NCBI GenBank assembly: GCA_900757495.1 | Contig: CAAENX010000008.1 | Span: 42,190-106,189, forward strand | Source of the DNA: an uncultured Collinsella sp. | GTDB lineage: Bacteria; Actinomycetota; Coriobacteriia; Coriobacteriales; Coriobacteriaceae | Reading direction: 5' to 3' | DNA: 64,000 nucleotides | Part shown: positions 33,117-41,177 of the stretch, in pieces | Layout: every line of letters starts with the position of its first letter | Numbering within the stretch: the stretch's first letter is position 1 | Notes under the pieces: generated by a model | The model's input: the letters and a program-made list of their open reading frames with translations, nothing else | What the model was told of the DNA's origin: nothing | Database searches by the model: none | Program-made: the position numbers and the translations under genes

Positions 33117-33534
33117 GCCCCAACAACAACCGATGCGGCCGCCGACACCATTTGAGCGCCTGGCGGACCCCGAGGGAAGACGTCGTTCCGCCGACCCCAA
33201 ACTCACCGCCAACGGCGCCGTTCGCGCCGGCCGTGCCGCGCAGTTTATGCCCTTTGCCGCCCTCACGGGATACTACGAGCTCGTACGCAAGCAAGAAATC
33301 ACTGTCGAGCCCAAATGCGAACTCACGGAAGAAAAAGCCCTCGAGCTTTCGAAAAAGCTCGAGGGCCTCAAACGCGGCGACTTGGTTCGCGTCACCTATT
33401 ACGATACGTACGGTTATCGTAGCCGCACCGGCATTCTCGACGAAGTGCTCCCCGCCTTCAAGCTGCTCAAACTTAAGGATATCGCCATTGACTTCGACGA
33501 TATCCAAGACGTGGAGCTGCGCGGCCGAGCCTAA
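33109..33534 (+). CDS. YolD-like protein
   Basis: The 141-residue product starts at a GTG inside the end of the polymerase gene (8-base overlap), with AGGAGG upstream. The block RAAQFMPFAALTGYYELVRKQEI is the YolD-like core found beside Y-family polymerases. It is small, basic at the start and likely an accessory or inhibitor subunit of the polymerase. Inside the gene is a near-perfect palindrome (33337-33366, 13-bp arms) encoding ALELSKKLEG. Confidence 0.82.
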   Translation: MPKPQQQPMRPPTPFERLADPEGRRRSADPKLTANGAVRAGRAAQFMPFAALTGYYELVRKQEITVEPKCELTEEKALELSKKLEGLKRGDLVRVTYYDTYGYRSRTGILDEVLPAFKLLKLKDIAIDFDDIQDVELRGRA

Positions 33535-33562
33535 TCGAACGCCTCGGCCTCGATACAAGCGG

Positions 33563-33946
33563 CTAGAGCCTCATAACGTAATAGCCCGCGTCCCTCACCG
33601 CGGCCTCAAGTGTCTCGCGGTCAATCGGACGCTTTGAACGCACGCGCGCTGTGTGGTCCGCGTACGTTACCGTGGCCCACACGCCATTCAGCGCATTGAG
33701 GGCATTGGCTACATTCTGAGCGCAGCCATCGCAGCTCATGCCGCCGATGAGCAACTCGTCGCTATAGGGGTAGTGGGACGGATCGGTATCCGCAATCACT
33801 ACCTTCTTGGCCTTCTTACCGCTCGCGCCATCGCTGCAGCAGCTTTTTCCGTGTGTCGAAGCGACAATACGCCGCAGGCCAAAGAACATGCCGACGACAA
33901 TCACAGCAAGCACGATGAGATTCGCAGGGTTTAGCAAGTCTTCCAT
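33563..33946 (-). CDS. membrane-anchored heavy-metal-associated domain protein
   Basis: The 127-residue protein has an N-terminal transmembrane helix (about 10-28), a CC pair (36-37), a short linker and a C-terminal HMA domain with the metal site GGMSCDGCAQNV (Cys72, Cys75). HMA domains bind Cu(I) and hand it to transporters. AAAGGG lies 5 bases before the ATG at 33946. A CsoR-type palindrome lies about 30 bases upstream, so copper induction is likely. No copper ATPase is next to it. Confidence 0.85.
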   Translation of the reverse strand: MEDLLNPANLIVLAVIVVGMFFGLRRIVASTHGKSCCSDGASGKKAKKVVIADTDPSHYPYSDELLIGGMSCDGCAQNVANALNALNGVWATVTYADHTARVRSKRPIDRETLEAAVRDAGYYVMRL

Positions 33947-33977
33947 GCGATCCCCTTTCTCCAAACTCTTATACCTA

Positions 33978-33993
33978 TACCCCCATGGGGTGT
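33978..33993 (-). promoter_or_regulatory. CsoR-like copper operator
   Basis: TACCCCCATGGGGTGT fits the G-tract pseudo-palindrome recognised by CsoR repressors. It lies directly upstream of the HMA-domain gene. Confidence 0.6.
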
Positions 33994-34055
33994 TCCCATC
34001 TTACTCCAAACTCGTGTCGGTTCGGTCAATTAGTTTCCCGCTTCAAACTTTTTTG

Positions 34056-34098
34056 TTGACCTTGGCTTACTTTTGTGTATAAGTTTTCCTAGGCTAAC
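34056..34098 (+). promoter_or_regulatory. promoter of the DUF3793-flavodoxin operon with an iron-box-like half site
   Basis: The -35 box TTGACC (34056-34061) and -10 box TATAAG (34078-34083) are 16 bases apart. TAGGCTAAC (34090-34098), just downstream, matches one half of the DtxR/IdeR iron box, so iron control is possible but not proven. Confidence 0.5.
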
Positions 34099-34122
34099 AA
34101 CTGAGGACCCGAAAGGAGCATC

Positions 34123-34827
34123 GTGACTCGAACCATTGACATCCCAACATACCAAACGGCTGTCGTGCGCAACTGCTCCCCTACGCTCGCAGGTATCAAG
34201 CCGGCTTCGCTCTTTACCTATCCCGGCGTTTACGCCAACCAAGGCGGAAAACCCGGCGCCGCCCATATCGAAGAGCGACGCTCTCGCCTGCTCGCGGTCA
34301 TTGCCCAATGCAACCGCGAGCTCCAGCCACTCGGGATCCATATGAGCGTTTTGGTCTGGCGCCCCTGCGGAGCGCTCATCTATGTGTACCGCCCTGCGGA
34401 CCTCATGCGATACCTCTCCGACCCCCGCGCCACGACGGCGCTCACCGCCGAAGGTTACGATGTCCACAACCTGCCCGCATCCCTGGTGCATCTCGCCGCG
34501 CGCATCACGCTGGCAAGCAGCAATGCCGCAGAAAGCGCCTATGACAGCAGCGTCTGCGCACTCGCGCGAAATAGGCACTGCGATACGGGGTGCATGTGCG
34601 AGTTCCCCCACGAAATTGGCTATTTTTTGGGCTATCCCTACGAAGATGTCCATCAGTTTATCGTCCAGCACGGCGAAAACTATAAGGTCTTTGGCGCATG
34701 GAAGGTATACACAAACGTTGAGCAGGCGCTCACGACCTTCGATTCCTATCGCGCATGCACGCAATACCTTACGTACATCTATCAACAGGGCTGCACCCTG
34801 GGACAACTTGTCCAGGCAACCCGATAG
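34123..34827 (+). CDS. DUF3793 family protein
   Basis: The 234-residue protein of unknown function has family features such as RRSRLLAVIAQCNRELQPLGIHMSVLVWRPCGALIYVYRP in the middle and the Cys-rich GCMCEFPHEIGYFLGYPYEDV. DUF3793 genes occur in anaerobic Firmicutes and Actinobacteria, typically next to a flavodoxin, as here, 46 bases downstream. The GTG start at 34123 follows AAAGGAG. Electron transfer under iron limitation is the usual guess. Confidence 0.85.
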   Translation: MTRTIDIPTYQTAVVRNCSPTLAGIKPASLFTYPGVYANQGGKPGAAHIEERRSRLLAVIAQCNRELQPLGIHMSVLVWRPCGALIYVYRPADLMRYLSDPRATTALTAEGYDVHNLPASLVHLAARITLASSNAAESAYDSSVCALARNRHCDTGCMCEFPHEIGYFLGYPYEDVHQFIVQHGENYKVFGAWKVYTNVEQALTTFDSYRACTQYLTYIYQQGCTLGQLVQATR

Positions 34828-34873
34828 AGCATACAAAACGCGGCCGCACGCCGCACAACCGAAAGGAAAACAT

Positions 34874-35293
34874 ATGAGCAAGATCGCAGTCGTCTACTGG
34901 AGCGGCACGGGCAATACCGAGGCCATGGCAAACCTCGTCGCCGAAGGCGCCACGTCCGCGGGTGCCGAGACTGAGGTCATCCCCTGCGCCGACTTCTCTG
35001 CCGACAGGGCCGCCGACTACGACGCCTTCGCCTTCGGCTGCCCCGCCATGGGCTCCGAGGAACTCGAGTACGATGAGTTCCAGCCGATGTGGGACGAGGT
35101 CAAGGAGGTTCTCGGCGACAAGAAGGTCGTCCTCTTTGGCTCCTATTCGTGGGCCGAGGGCGAGTGGATGGACAACTGGAAGGCCGACGCCGACGAGGCG
35201 GGCGTCAACGTCGTCGATTCCGTCATCTGCTACGACGCTCCCGACGAGGAGTCTGAGGCTACCTGCCGCGCCCTTGGCGCCGAGCTTGCCTAG
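34874..35293 (+). CDS. flavodoxin
   Basis: The 139-residue acidic protein has the FMN phosphate loop VVYWSGTGNTEAMA (about 6-19) and the two isoalloxazine-stacking loops CPAMGSEELEYDEF and GSYSWAEGEWMD. Flavodoxins carry single electrons at low potential and replace ferredoxin when iron is scarce. Its length is that of short-chain flavodoxins. It is cotranscribed with the DUF3793 gene and ends at a bidirectional terminator. Confidence 0.93.
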   Translation: MSKIAVVYWSGTGNTEAMANLVAEGATSAGAETEVIPCADFSADRAADYDAFAFGCPAMGSEELEYDEFQPMWDEVKEVLGDKKVVLFGSYSWAEGEWMDNWKADADEAGVNVVDSVICYDAPDEESEATCRALGAELA

Positions 35294-35350
35294 CGGCAAT
35301 GAGCTCCGCCCGTAACGCGATCTGCACCAAAACACATTCGCGTCCCAACA

Positions 35351-35385
35351 AAAAACGGGGCTGGATCCATGTCCAGCCCCGTTTT
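35351..35385. terminator. bidirectional terminator, flavodoxin / glnQ-like
   Basis: A 14-bp perfect stem AAAACGGGGCTGGA/TCCAGCCCCGTTTT lies between converging genes and has T-runs on both strands. Confidence 0.9.
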
Positions 35386-35410
35386 CTGCAATGCCAGCCG
35401 CATGAACCAG

Positions 35411-36163
35411 CTACGAGATATTTCCCAAGAACGCCTTGGTGCGCTCGCTCTTGGGGTGGTCGAAGACCTCGCTCGGCGTACCCTCTTCCACGATAACGCC
35501 GCCGTCCATAAAGACGACGCGATCGGCGACGTCGCGAGCAAAGCCCATCTCGTGGGTCACCACGATCATGGTCATACCGTCACGTGCCAGGTCGCGCATA
35601 ACGCCAAGAACGTCGCGAACCAGCTCGGGGTCGAGCGCCGACGTGGCCTCGTCAAAGAGCATGACGTGAGGGTTCATCGACAGGGCGCGGGCGATGGCAA
35701 CGCGCTGCTGCTGGCCACCCGAGAGCTGGCTCGGCATAAAGTCGATGCGCTCGGCAAGACCGACCTTGGTCAGCTCCTCGATAGCGATTTTCTCGGCCTC
35801 TTCCTTGCTGCGCTTGAGTACCTTTTGCTGTGCGAGCATGACGTTCTTTTTGACTGACAGGTGCGGGAACAAATTGAACTGCTGGAACACCATACCCAGA
35901 TGCGTACGTACCTTGTTAAGGTCGACGCCCTTGACGCAAACGTCCACGCCCTCAACGACGATCGAGCCGCTCGTGGGATGCTCCAGACGATTGATGCAGC
36001 GAAGCATCGTCGACTTGCCCGAGCCCGAAGGACCCAGGACTACGACGACCTCGCCCTTGTGCACATCCAGATCGATATCGCGCAGGACCACGTTATCGCC
36101 GAAGGCCTTCTGGAGGTTCTTGATGCTGACGACGACCTCGTTCGAGTTATTGGTTTCGCTCAT
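35411..36163 (-). CDS. glnQ: polar amino acid ABC transporter ATPase
   Basis: The 250-residue ATPase has Walker A GPSGSGKST, signature LSGGQQQR, Walker B VMLFDEATSALD and the switch His in VTHEMGF, all typical of GlnQ/HisP-type ATPases. It powers import of a polar amino acid, perhaps glutamine, together with the permease (12 bases upstream) and the binding protein. GGAGG precedes the ATG. Confidence 0.93.
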   Translation of the reverse strand: MSETNNSNEVVVSIKNLQKAFGDNVVLRDIDLDVHKGEVVVVLGPSGSGKSTMLRCINRLEHPTSGSIVVEGVDVCVKGVDLNKVRTHLGMVFQQFNLFPHLSVKKNVMLAQQKVLKRSKEEAEKIAIEELTKVGLAERIDFMPSQLSGGQQQRVAIARALSMNPHVMLFDEATSALDPELVRDVLGVMRDLARDGMTMIVVTHEMGFARDVADRVVFMDGGVIVEEGTPSEVFDHPKSERTKAFLGNIS

Positions 36164-36175
36164 GATAGGACCTCC

Positions 36176-37537
36176 TTACAGACCGGCGATGTGGTCGGCG
36201 GGCGTCGCGACGACCTGTCCAGCGCTCTTGGCGGGACGCTTCTTCTTGGTTTCGGCCGTCCCCAGAAGCCTCGCCTCAAGACCGCTCACCAAGCGAGCAA
36301 GCGGCAGGGTGATGACCAGGTAGAACAGCGCGGCAACCACATACGGCGTAATGGAACCCGTCGTGGCCACGATGGTACGGGCGTTCATGACGATCTCGAC
36401 CACGCCCACGGCCGCGAGCAGCGACGTATCCTTGTAAAGCAGGATGAACTCACTGGTCAGCGTAGGCAGGACATTGCGGAACGTCTGCGGAATCATAACG
36501 TAGAGCAGCGTCTGGAAGGCGTTCATGCCCAGCGAGCGCGCGGCCTCGTTCTGGCCCTTGGGGATCGACTGAATACCGGCGCGGAAGATCTCGCACAGGT
36601 AGGCGGACGAGTTCATGGCCATGACGATGACGCCCAGCACATAGTCGTCAACCTTGACGCCGGCCAGCGGCAGACCGAAGAACGCGATGTAGATCTGCAG
36701 GAACGCCGGCGTACCGCGGATGATATTCACATAGATGCCGGCAAGGCAACGCAGGATGCGCGACTTGGAGATGCGCATGAGCGACAAGGCAAAGCCAAAG
36801 GGAATTGCCAGCGGAAACGCCACGAGCACGATCGAGAGCGACATGAGGAAGCCTTTGAAGACGATCGGCAGGCTCTGGACCAAAATGACCGGGTTCAGGA
36901 ACAGGCGAAGAAACATGTTGGAATTCCATGCCTCGACCCACGGCTGCTCCTTAAGGTCGGCCAGGAAGTTATCGAATGCCGTCACGCCCTTAATCTCGAC
37001 GGAAGGAATCTTAGAAATCTTCTTGGTCGAACCGTCGGCGAGCGTATAGGTGCCGCTGAAGGCCTCATCGCCGCCCTCGACGGGAAACGTCACGCCGTAA
37101 ACCTCGACACGGAAAAAGCCTCCGGCAGGCGCCGTCTCGCCAAAGTCGATCTTGAGCGTCTGGCCGTCAGCCTTGCACGTGGGCTTCATGGGCGTACGAT
37201 CCATGAGGTCCTCGCCCGAGAGCATCGTCAATCGCGTGTCATCGGTACCAAACGTCGTGCCGTCGACAAACGTCAGCGAAAGACCGCTCAGCTCCTCGTC
37301 GGCATCGGCCTGAACTTCCCAGGTAATGCGCGTCTCGGTGCCGCCGACCACAGCGCTGCCCGAACCGGTGTTGGGTCGGGCAGTAATCTTTGCGGTCTCA
37401 AGCGCCTGGGCGGTCGTGGGCGCATATGCCCCCGCGCACACCAGCGCGAGCGCCACGGCCATGACGCAGGATAGCTTTTGGAGCAAGGCGGGCAGTGAAA
37501 AACGCTGCTCCGCGGCTCCTTTGTTCAGTCGAGACAA
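36176..37537 (-). CDS. amino acid ABC permease with a large N-terminal extracytoplasmic domain
   Basis: The 453-residue product has a signal or anchor helix (about 20-45), some 160 residues of beta-rich extracytoplasmic domain (about 46-205), and a HisM/GlnP-type permease domain (about 215-440) with the EAA loop AARSLGMNAFQTLLYVMIPQ. Most such permeases have only the last part. No ATG with a ribosome site fits; TAGGAG lies 5 bases before a TTG at 37537, which I take as the start. The extra domain may dock the binding protein. Confidence 0.85.
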   Translation of the reverse strand: MSRLNKGAAEQRFSLPALLQKLSCVMAVALALVCAGAYAPTTAQALETAKITARPNTGSGSAVVGGTETRITWEVQADADEELSGLSLTFVDGTTFGTDDTRLTMLSGEDLMDRTPMKPTCKADGQTLKIDFGETAPAGGFFRVEVYGVTFPVEGGDEAFSGTYTLADGSTKKISKIPSVEIKGVTAFDNFLADLKEQPWVEAWNSNMFLRLFLNPVILVQSLPIVFKGFLMSLSIVLVAFPLAIPFGFALSLMRISKSRILRCLAGIYVNIIRGTPAFLQIYIAFFGLPLAGVKVDDYVLGVIVMAMNSSAYLCEIFRAGIQSIPKGQNEAARSLGMNAFQTLLYVMIPQTFRNVLPTLTSEFILLYKDTSLLAAVGVVEIVMNARTIVATTGSITPYVVAALFYLVITLPLARLVSGLEARLLGTAETKKKRPAKSAGQVVATPADHIAGL

Positions 37538-37602
37538 GGTGGCTCCTATCGTAGAAGTTGCCGACAAAACGAGACGGAAACGCTCTCCGTCAAGAGAGGC
37601 GC

Positions 37603-37632
37603 AAAGGCCCTCTCCGCAAAACGGAAAGGGCC
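37603..37632 (-). terminator. partial terminator after the binding-protein gene
   Basis: The stem GGCCCTtTCCG/CGGAgAGGGCC is followed by TTT. It lies between the abundant binding protein and the permease, where partial termination is common. Confidence 0.7.
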
Positions 37633-37653
37633 CGCGCGCAATCAAGCATTAAT

Positions 37654-38514
37654 TTACTTGATGTTGTACTTAGCCATGAGGGCGTCAACGGTACCGTCGT
37701 CGGTCAGGTCCTTGATGGCCTGGTTGATGTCGTCCTTGAGCTTGGTGTTGCCCTGGTTGATGGCGATGGCGTACTCCTCGCCGGTGCTGACCTGCTTGAT
37801 GGTCTGGCAGGTGTTGAACTGCTCGGCGGTCAGCTGGCTGGCAACGGAGCGGTTGGTGACTACGGCATCGCCCTTATCGGACTGCAGGGCGCTGAAGCAC
37901 TCGGTGGCGTCCTTGTAGGGAACGATCTTAGCCTTGGGGAAGTTTTCCTGAGCAAAGGCCTCGGCGGTCGATCCAGACTGGACGATGATGGTAGCGTCGG
38001 CGTTGTTGAGCTTCTCGCTGTAGCTGTCGGCCGTGATGTCGGTGTTATCGACCTTGGTCACGATAGCCTGATCGTCCATGTAGTAGGAATCGGAGAAAGT
38101 GACTTCCTTCTCACGCTCGGGCGTGTCGGTGATAGCCGCGATGGAAACGTCATACTTGGCGCCCGAAGCGACACCCGGAACCAGCGTGTCAAAGTCATTG
38201 TTGACGTACTCGACATCCAGGCCCAGCTTGTCGCCGATAGCCTTGATAAGCTCAAGGTCAAAGCCCTGATAATCGCCGTTGTCATCCTTGTACTCAAACG
38301 GAGCGTACTCGGCAGAGGTGCCGACGGTCAGCGTACCGTCCTTGACGAGCGCGTACTCCTTGGAGCCGTCGACCTTCTCGACCTTAGCGTCGTCAGAGCT
38401 GCTGGAACCGGCATCAGAACCAGAGGTGGCGTTGGACGAGCCGCAGCCCGTCAGTGCGAGGGCGAGTGCCATGGCGCCCGTGGCGGCAAATGCGCCAAGC
38501 TTCTTCAGCTTCAT
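37654..38514 (-). CDS. polar amino acid ABC substrate-binding lipoprotein
   Basis: The 286-residue lipoprotein has a signal sequence with lipobox ALTGCGSS (Cys about 24), a Ser/Asp-rich linker and a two-lobe binding domain (PBP family 3: TVGTSAEYAPFEYKDDNGDYQGFDLELIKAIGD). It captures an amino acid outside the membrane for the permease and ATPase encoded downstream. AAGGAG precedes the ATG at 38514. The specific amino acid cannot be read. Confidence 0.92.
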   Translation of the reverse strand: MKLKKLGAFAATGAMALALALTGCGSSNATSGSDAGSSSSDDAKVEKVDGSKEYALVKDGTLTVGTSAEYAPFEYKDDNGDYQGFDLELIKAIGDKLGLDVEYVNNDFDTLVPGVASGAKYDVSIAAITDTPEREKEVTFSDSYYMDDQAIVTKVDNTDITADSYSEKLNNADATIIVQSGSTAEAFAQENFPKAKIVPYKDATECFSALQSDKGDAVVTNRSVASQLTAEQFNTCQTIKQVSTGEEYAIAINQGNTKLKDDINQAIKDLTDDGTVDALMAKYNIK

Positions 38515-38571
38515 AATCAGTCTCCTTCCGGTGACCCCGTTTGATTCAGAGGTCTGCAAAAACTGTTGGAT

Positions 38572-38600
38572 ATTATGCGCCCGTTTGGAAGAATCCGCAA
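38572..38600 (-). promoter_or_regulatory. promoter of the amino acid ABC operon
   Basis: The minus-strand -35 box TTGCGG (38595-38600) and -10 box CATAAT (38572-38577) are 17 bases apart, about 58 bases before the start codon. Confidence 0.6.
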
Positions 38601-38661
38601 TTAGAAAACTGATTGAAACAAACCCATAACGTGAATGGAACACTCCACTTTATGACAGTCA

Positions 38662-39528
38662 TTACTGCTGCAATGACCTTAACAGTTTGATTTCAGCCGC
38701 ATAACCTGCAAGTTCGTTCGGTGTCTCCAAAATGAATGGCAATGCGCGCAAGCGGCCATTCGATACAATATTCTGCATAACCTGCATACCGCCGCCAAAC
38801 TCCTCGCTGCCAAGGTATCCCTTGCCGATGCACTCGTGACGATCTTTATGGGCACCACAGGAGTTCTTCGAATCGTTGATGTGTACGGCACGCAAGCGGT
38901 CGATACCCACCACGCGGTCGAACTCGTCGAGTACGCCGTCCAGATCATGGATGATGTCGTAGCCGGCATCGCTCACATGGCAGGTGTCCAGACACACGCC
39001 CAGCTTGTCCGATAGCTCTGGACGCCTGGCGGCAGCACCCTCGATAATGCGCGCCAGCTCTTCAAAGCTACGGCCCACCTCGGTACCCTTTCCCGCCATG
39101 GTCTCGAGCAGCACCGTCGTCTGCTGGCCCTCAAACATCACCTGGCACAGGGCGTCGACGATCATCTGAATGCCGGCGTCGGAGCCCTGCCCCACATGCG
39201 CGCCGGGGTGGAAGTTGTAGTAGTTGCCGGGCAGTGCTTCCAGACGCTGCAAGTCCTCGGCCATTGCCTCCAAGGCGAACTCGCGCGCCCGCTCTTTGGC
39301 AGAACAGGGGTTGTAGGTATAGGGGGCATGAGCCACAAGCGGGCCAAAGTCGTTTTTCTCCATAAGCTCGCGCAGGGCCGCCACATCATCCATATCAAGG
39401 TCTTTCGCCTTGCCGCCGCGCGGGTTGCGCGTGAAGAACGCAAAGGTATTGGCGCCAATGGACAGCGCCGTCTCCCCCATCGCCCGATAGCCCTTCGTCG
39501 TCGAAAGATGACACCCAATCGTTAGCAT
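38662..39528 (-). CDS. nfo: endonuclease IV
   Basis: The 288-residue TIM-barrel AP endonuclease has the three-zinc ligand blocks: LLETMAGKGTEVGRSFEEL (Glu), CLDTCHVSDAGYD (Asp, His), VHINDSKNSCGAHKDRHECIG (His, Asp, His) and the late ILETP (Glu). It cuts DNA 5-prime to abasic sites during base excision repair. GGGGGAG precedes the ATG. Its upstream flank holds the inverted repeat at 39549-39611. Confidence 0.93.
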   Translation of the reverse strand: MLTIGCHLSTTKGYRAMGETALSIGANTFAFFTRNPRGGKAKDLDMDDVAALRELMEKNDFGPLVAHAPYTYNPCSAKERAREFALEAMAEDLQRLEALPGNYYNFHPGAHVGQGSDAGIQMIVDALCQVMFEGQQTTVLLETMAGKGTEVGRSFEELARIIEGAAARRPELSDKLGVCLDTCHVSDAGYDIIHDLDGVLDEFDRVVGIDRLRAVHINDSKNSCGAHKDRHECIGKGYLGSEEFGGGMQVMQNIVSNGRLRALPFILETPNELAGYAAEIKLLRSLQQ

Positions 39529-39548
39529 CTCCAGCTCCCCCTCATCAG

Positions 39549-39611
39549 TTGCGGTGAAATAGTTCCTGTTTGGCCCTTATTCTGCCGCAAACAGGAACTA
39601 TTCCACCGCAA
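39549..39611. repeat. long inverted repeat between nfo and an aldo/keto reductase gene
   Basis: Arms of 23 bases (39549-39571 and 39589-39611) pair with a single A-C mismatch around a 17-base loop. The arm core is AATAGTTCCTGTTT. It lies between two minus-strand genes and lacks a T-run on that strand. Confidence 0.8.
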
Positions 39612-39623
39612 GTTATAAAAGGG

Positions 39624-40814
39624 TCATGAGGAGCGCGCTATGCGGAAGGCTTTAAGCGCGGCCGTTACGGGGCCAGGTTGGAAACGTCGGCGCACATCGT
39701 CGAGACGCTCGGGAATATCGATGTGTTGCGGGCAGTGACGCGCGCATTTGCCGCATTTAACGCAGTTGCTCACCAACTTGGGCTCGCTCGTCCGCACCGC
39801 GCTCGCCGTAAAATACTGCGATAGACCCGTAAACCAGCTGTGCGCATAGCTTGCATTGTAGGCGGCAAAACACCCAGGGATATTGATGCCTTTGGGACAC
39901 GGCATGCAGTAGCCGCATCCCGTACAAGGCACGCGATTCGATTTTTCAAATTCCGTCAGCACGCGCGCAATGGTATCGAGCTGAGCGCCCGTCATCGAAT
40001 CCGGCAGGGCTCGGTCGGTCAGCGCCGCGTTCTCATCCACTTGCGCGGTATCGGTCATGCCCGAAAGCAGCATCGTGACCTGAGGATGGTTCCACACCCA
40101 CGAAAGCCCCCAGGCGGCAGGAGTGCGCAGGCGCGGGTCATGGGCGCCATCGAGCACGGCGCGGGCCCGCGGCGGCAGCTTGCCCGCCAAACGCCCGCCC
40201 AACAGCGGCTCCATCACAAACACCGCGAGCCCGCGATCCGCAGCCTCCATGAGCCCCGCCGTTCCCGCCTGATATCGCTCTCCAGCGTAGTTGTACTGGA
40301 TCTGGCAAAAATCCCAGTCATACGCGTCAAGCATCGTGAGGAAGTCCGCCGCACTGCCGTGGTACGAAAAACCTATCTGGCGAATACGCCCCGCAGCCTT
40401 TTGGTGCGCAATCCAGTCCTCGATGCCCAACGCCACCACGCGCTCCCACTGGGCGGGCGAGGTGATGTTGTGCATAAGGTAGTAGTCGATATGGTCGGTC
40501 CGCAAACGGTGCAGCTGCTCGTCAAAAAAGCGGTCGAAATCCTCCGCACATTTGCACGAAGCGTGCGGCAACTTTGTCGCCAGCAACACCCGGTCACGCA
40601 GCTCCAGGCGCCCAAGCGAGGCGCCCACGCACGCCTCGTTACCGGGATAGAGATAGGCGGTGTCCAGATAATTAATCCCCTGCTCCACCGCACGGGAAAT
40701 GATGGCATCGGCCGTCTTCGCATCGGGGTGCCCCGGCGCACCGGGAAATCTCATGCAGCCCAGACCCAGAGAGGATATTCGGTTACCACTTTTGGGGTCA
40801 ACGCGGTATTGCAC
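39624..40814 (-). CDS. aldo/keto reductase with C-terminal 4Fe-4S ferredoxin domain
   Basis: The 396-residue product has an AKR barrel (NAD(P)H oxidoreductase; catalytic Tyr in DTAYLYPGNE, Lys in LLATKLP) followed by two cysteine clusters, CTGCGYCMPCPKG and CVKCGKCARHCPQ, which would hold one or two 4Fe-4S centres. Such hybrids occur in anaerobes; the substrate is unknown. GGGAGGG lies 5 bases before a GTG at 40814; an ATG 6 codons earlier is possible but has a weaker site. Confidence 0.88.
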   Translation of the reverse strand: MQYRVDPKSGNRISSLGLGCMRFPGAPGHPDAKTADAIISRAVEQGINYLDTAYLYPGNEACVGASLGRLELRDRVLLATKLPHASCKCAEDFDRFFDEQLHRLRTDHIDYYLMHNITSPAQWERVVALGIEDWIAHQKAAGRIRQIGFSYHGSAADFLTMLDAYDWDFCQIQYNYAGERYQAGTAGLMEAADRGLAVFVMEPLLGGRLAGKLPPRARAVLDGAHDPRLRTPAAWGLSWVWNHPQVTMLLSGMTDTAQVDENAALTDRALPDSMTGAQLDTIARVLTEFEKSNRVPCTGCGYCMPCPKGINIPGCFAAYNASYAHSWFTGLSQYFTASAVRTSEPKLVSNCVKCGKCARHCPQHIDIPERLDDVRRRFQPGPVTAALKAFRIARSS

Positions 40815-40977
40815 AGACCCTCCCTTCGCCATCAGCGCCCCGGCAAGGCGAAACACAATGGTCACGCAGCCGAAACATCGTGGAATCGCAATCGAGAACG
40901 TATCGTAACGCAGCAGAAATCGAGCCGTCATGACACCGCTTTAACATCAGCAAAAAGCCCGATGAAAGGAGCCACCC

Positions 40978-41097
40978 ATGCCCGCGCTCGACCTTTGGAA
41001 CCTCGCATCCCAGCTCAAAAGCACCGATTATCGCTGGGTCAACCTCACCCACACGCTCTCGTGCGACACCCCACACTGGTTTGGCTTTAAGCCGTGA
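40978..41097 (+). pseudogene. truncated cyclase-family gene (N-terminal remnant)
   Basis: A 39-codon frame with AAAGGAG 5 bases before its ATG reads like the start of a cyclase/kynurenine-formamidase-type protein (WVNLTHTLSCDTPHWFGF; family proteins begin W.DLTH.L...TPHW.GF). It then stops at TGA, where intact members continue for about 200 residues. The rest is gone from this locus; a hairpin at 41132-41154 follows. Confidence 0.65.
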
Positions 41098-41131
41098 GTT
41101 CCCATGCGTTTGTTCTTCTAAATACCGCTAT

Positions 41132-41154
41132 CCGGAGCACGCAACACGCTCCGG
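41132..41154. terminator. hairpin behind the cyclase remnant and the small membrane protein gene
   Basis: The stem CCGGAGC/GCTCCGG with a 9-base loop lies between two converging frames. The T-runs are weak. Confidence 0.5.
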
Positions 41155-41177
41155 TAAAACCAGAGTTGAGGCTAACT

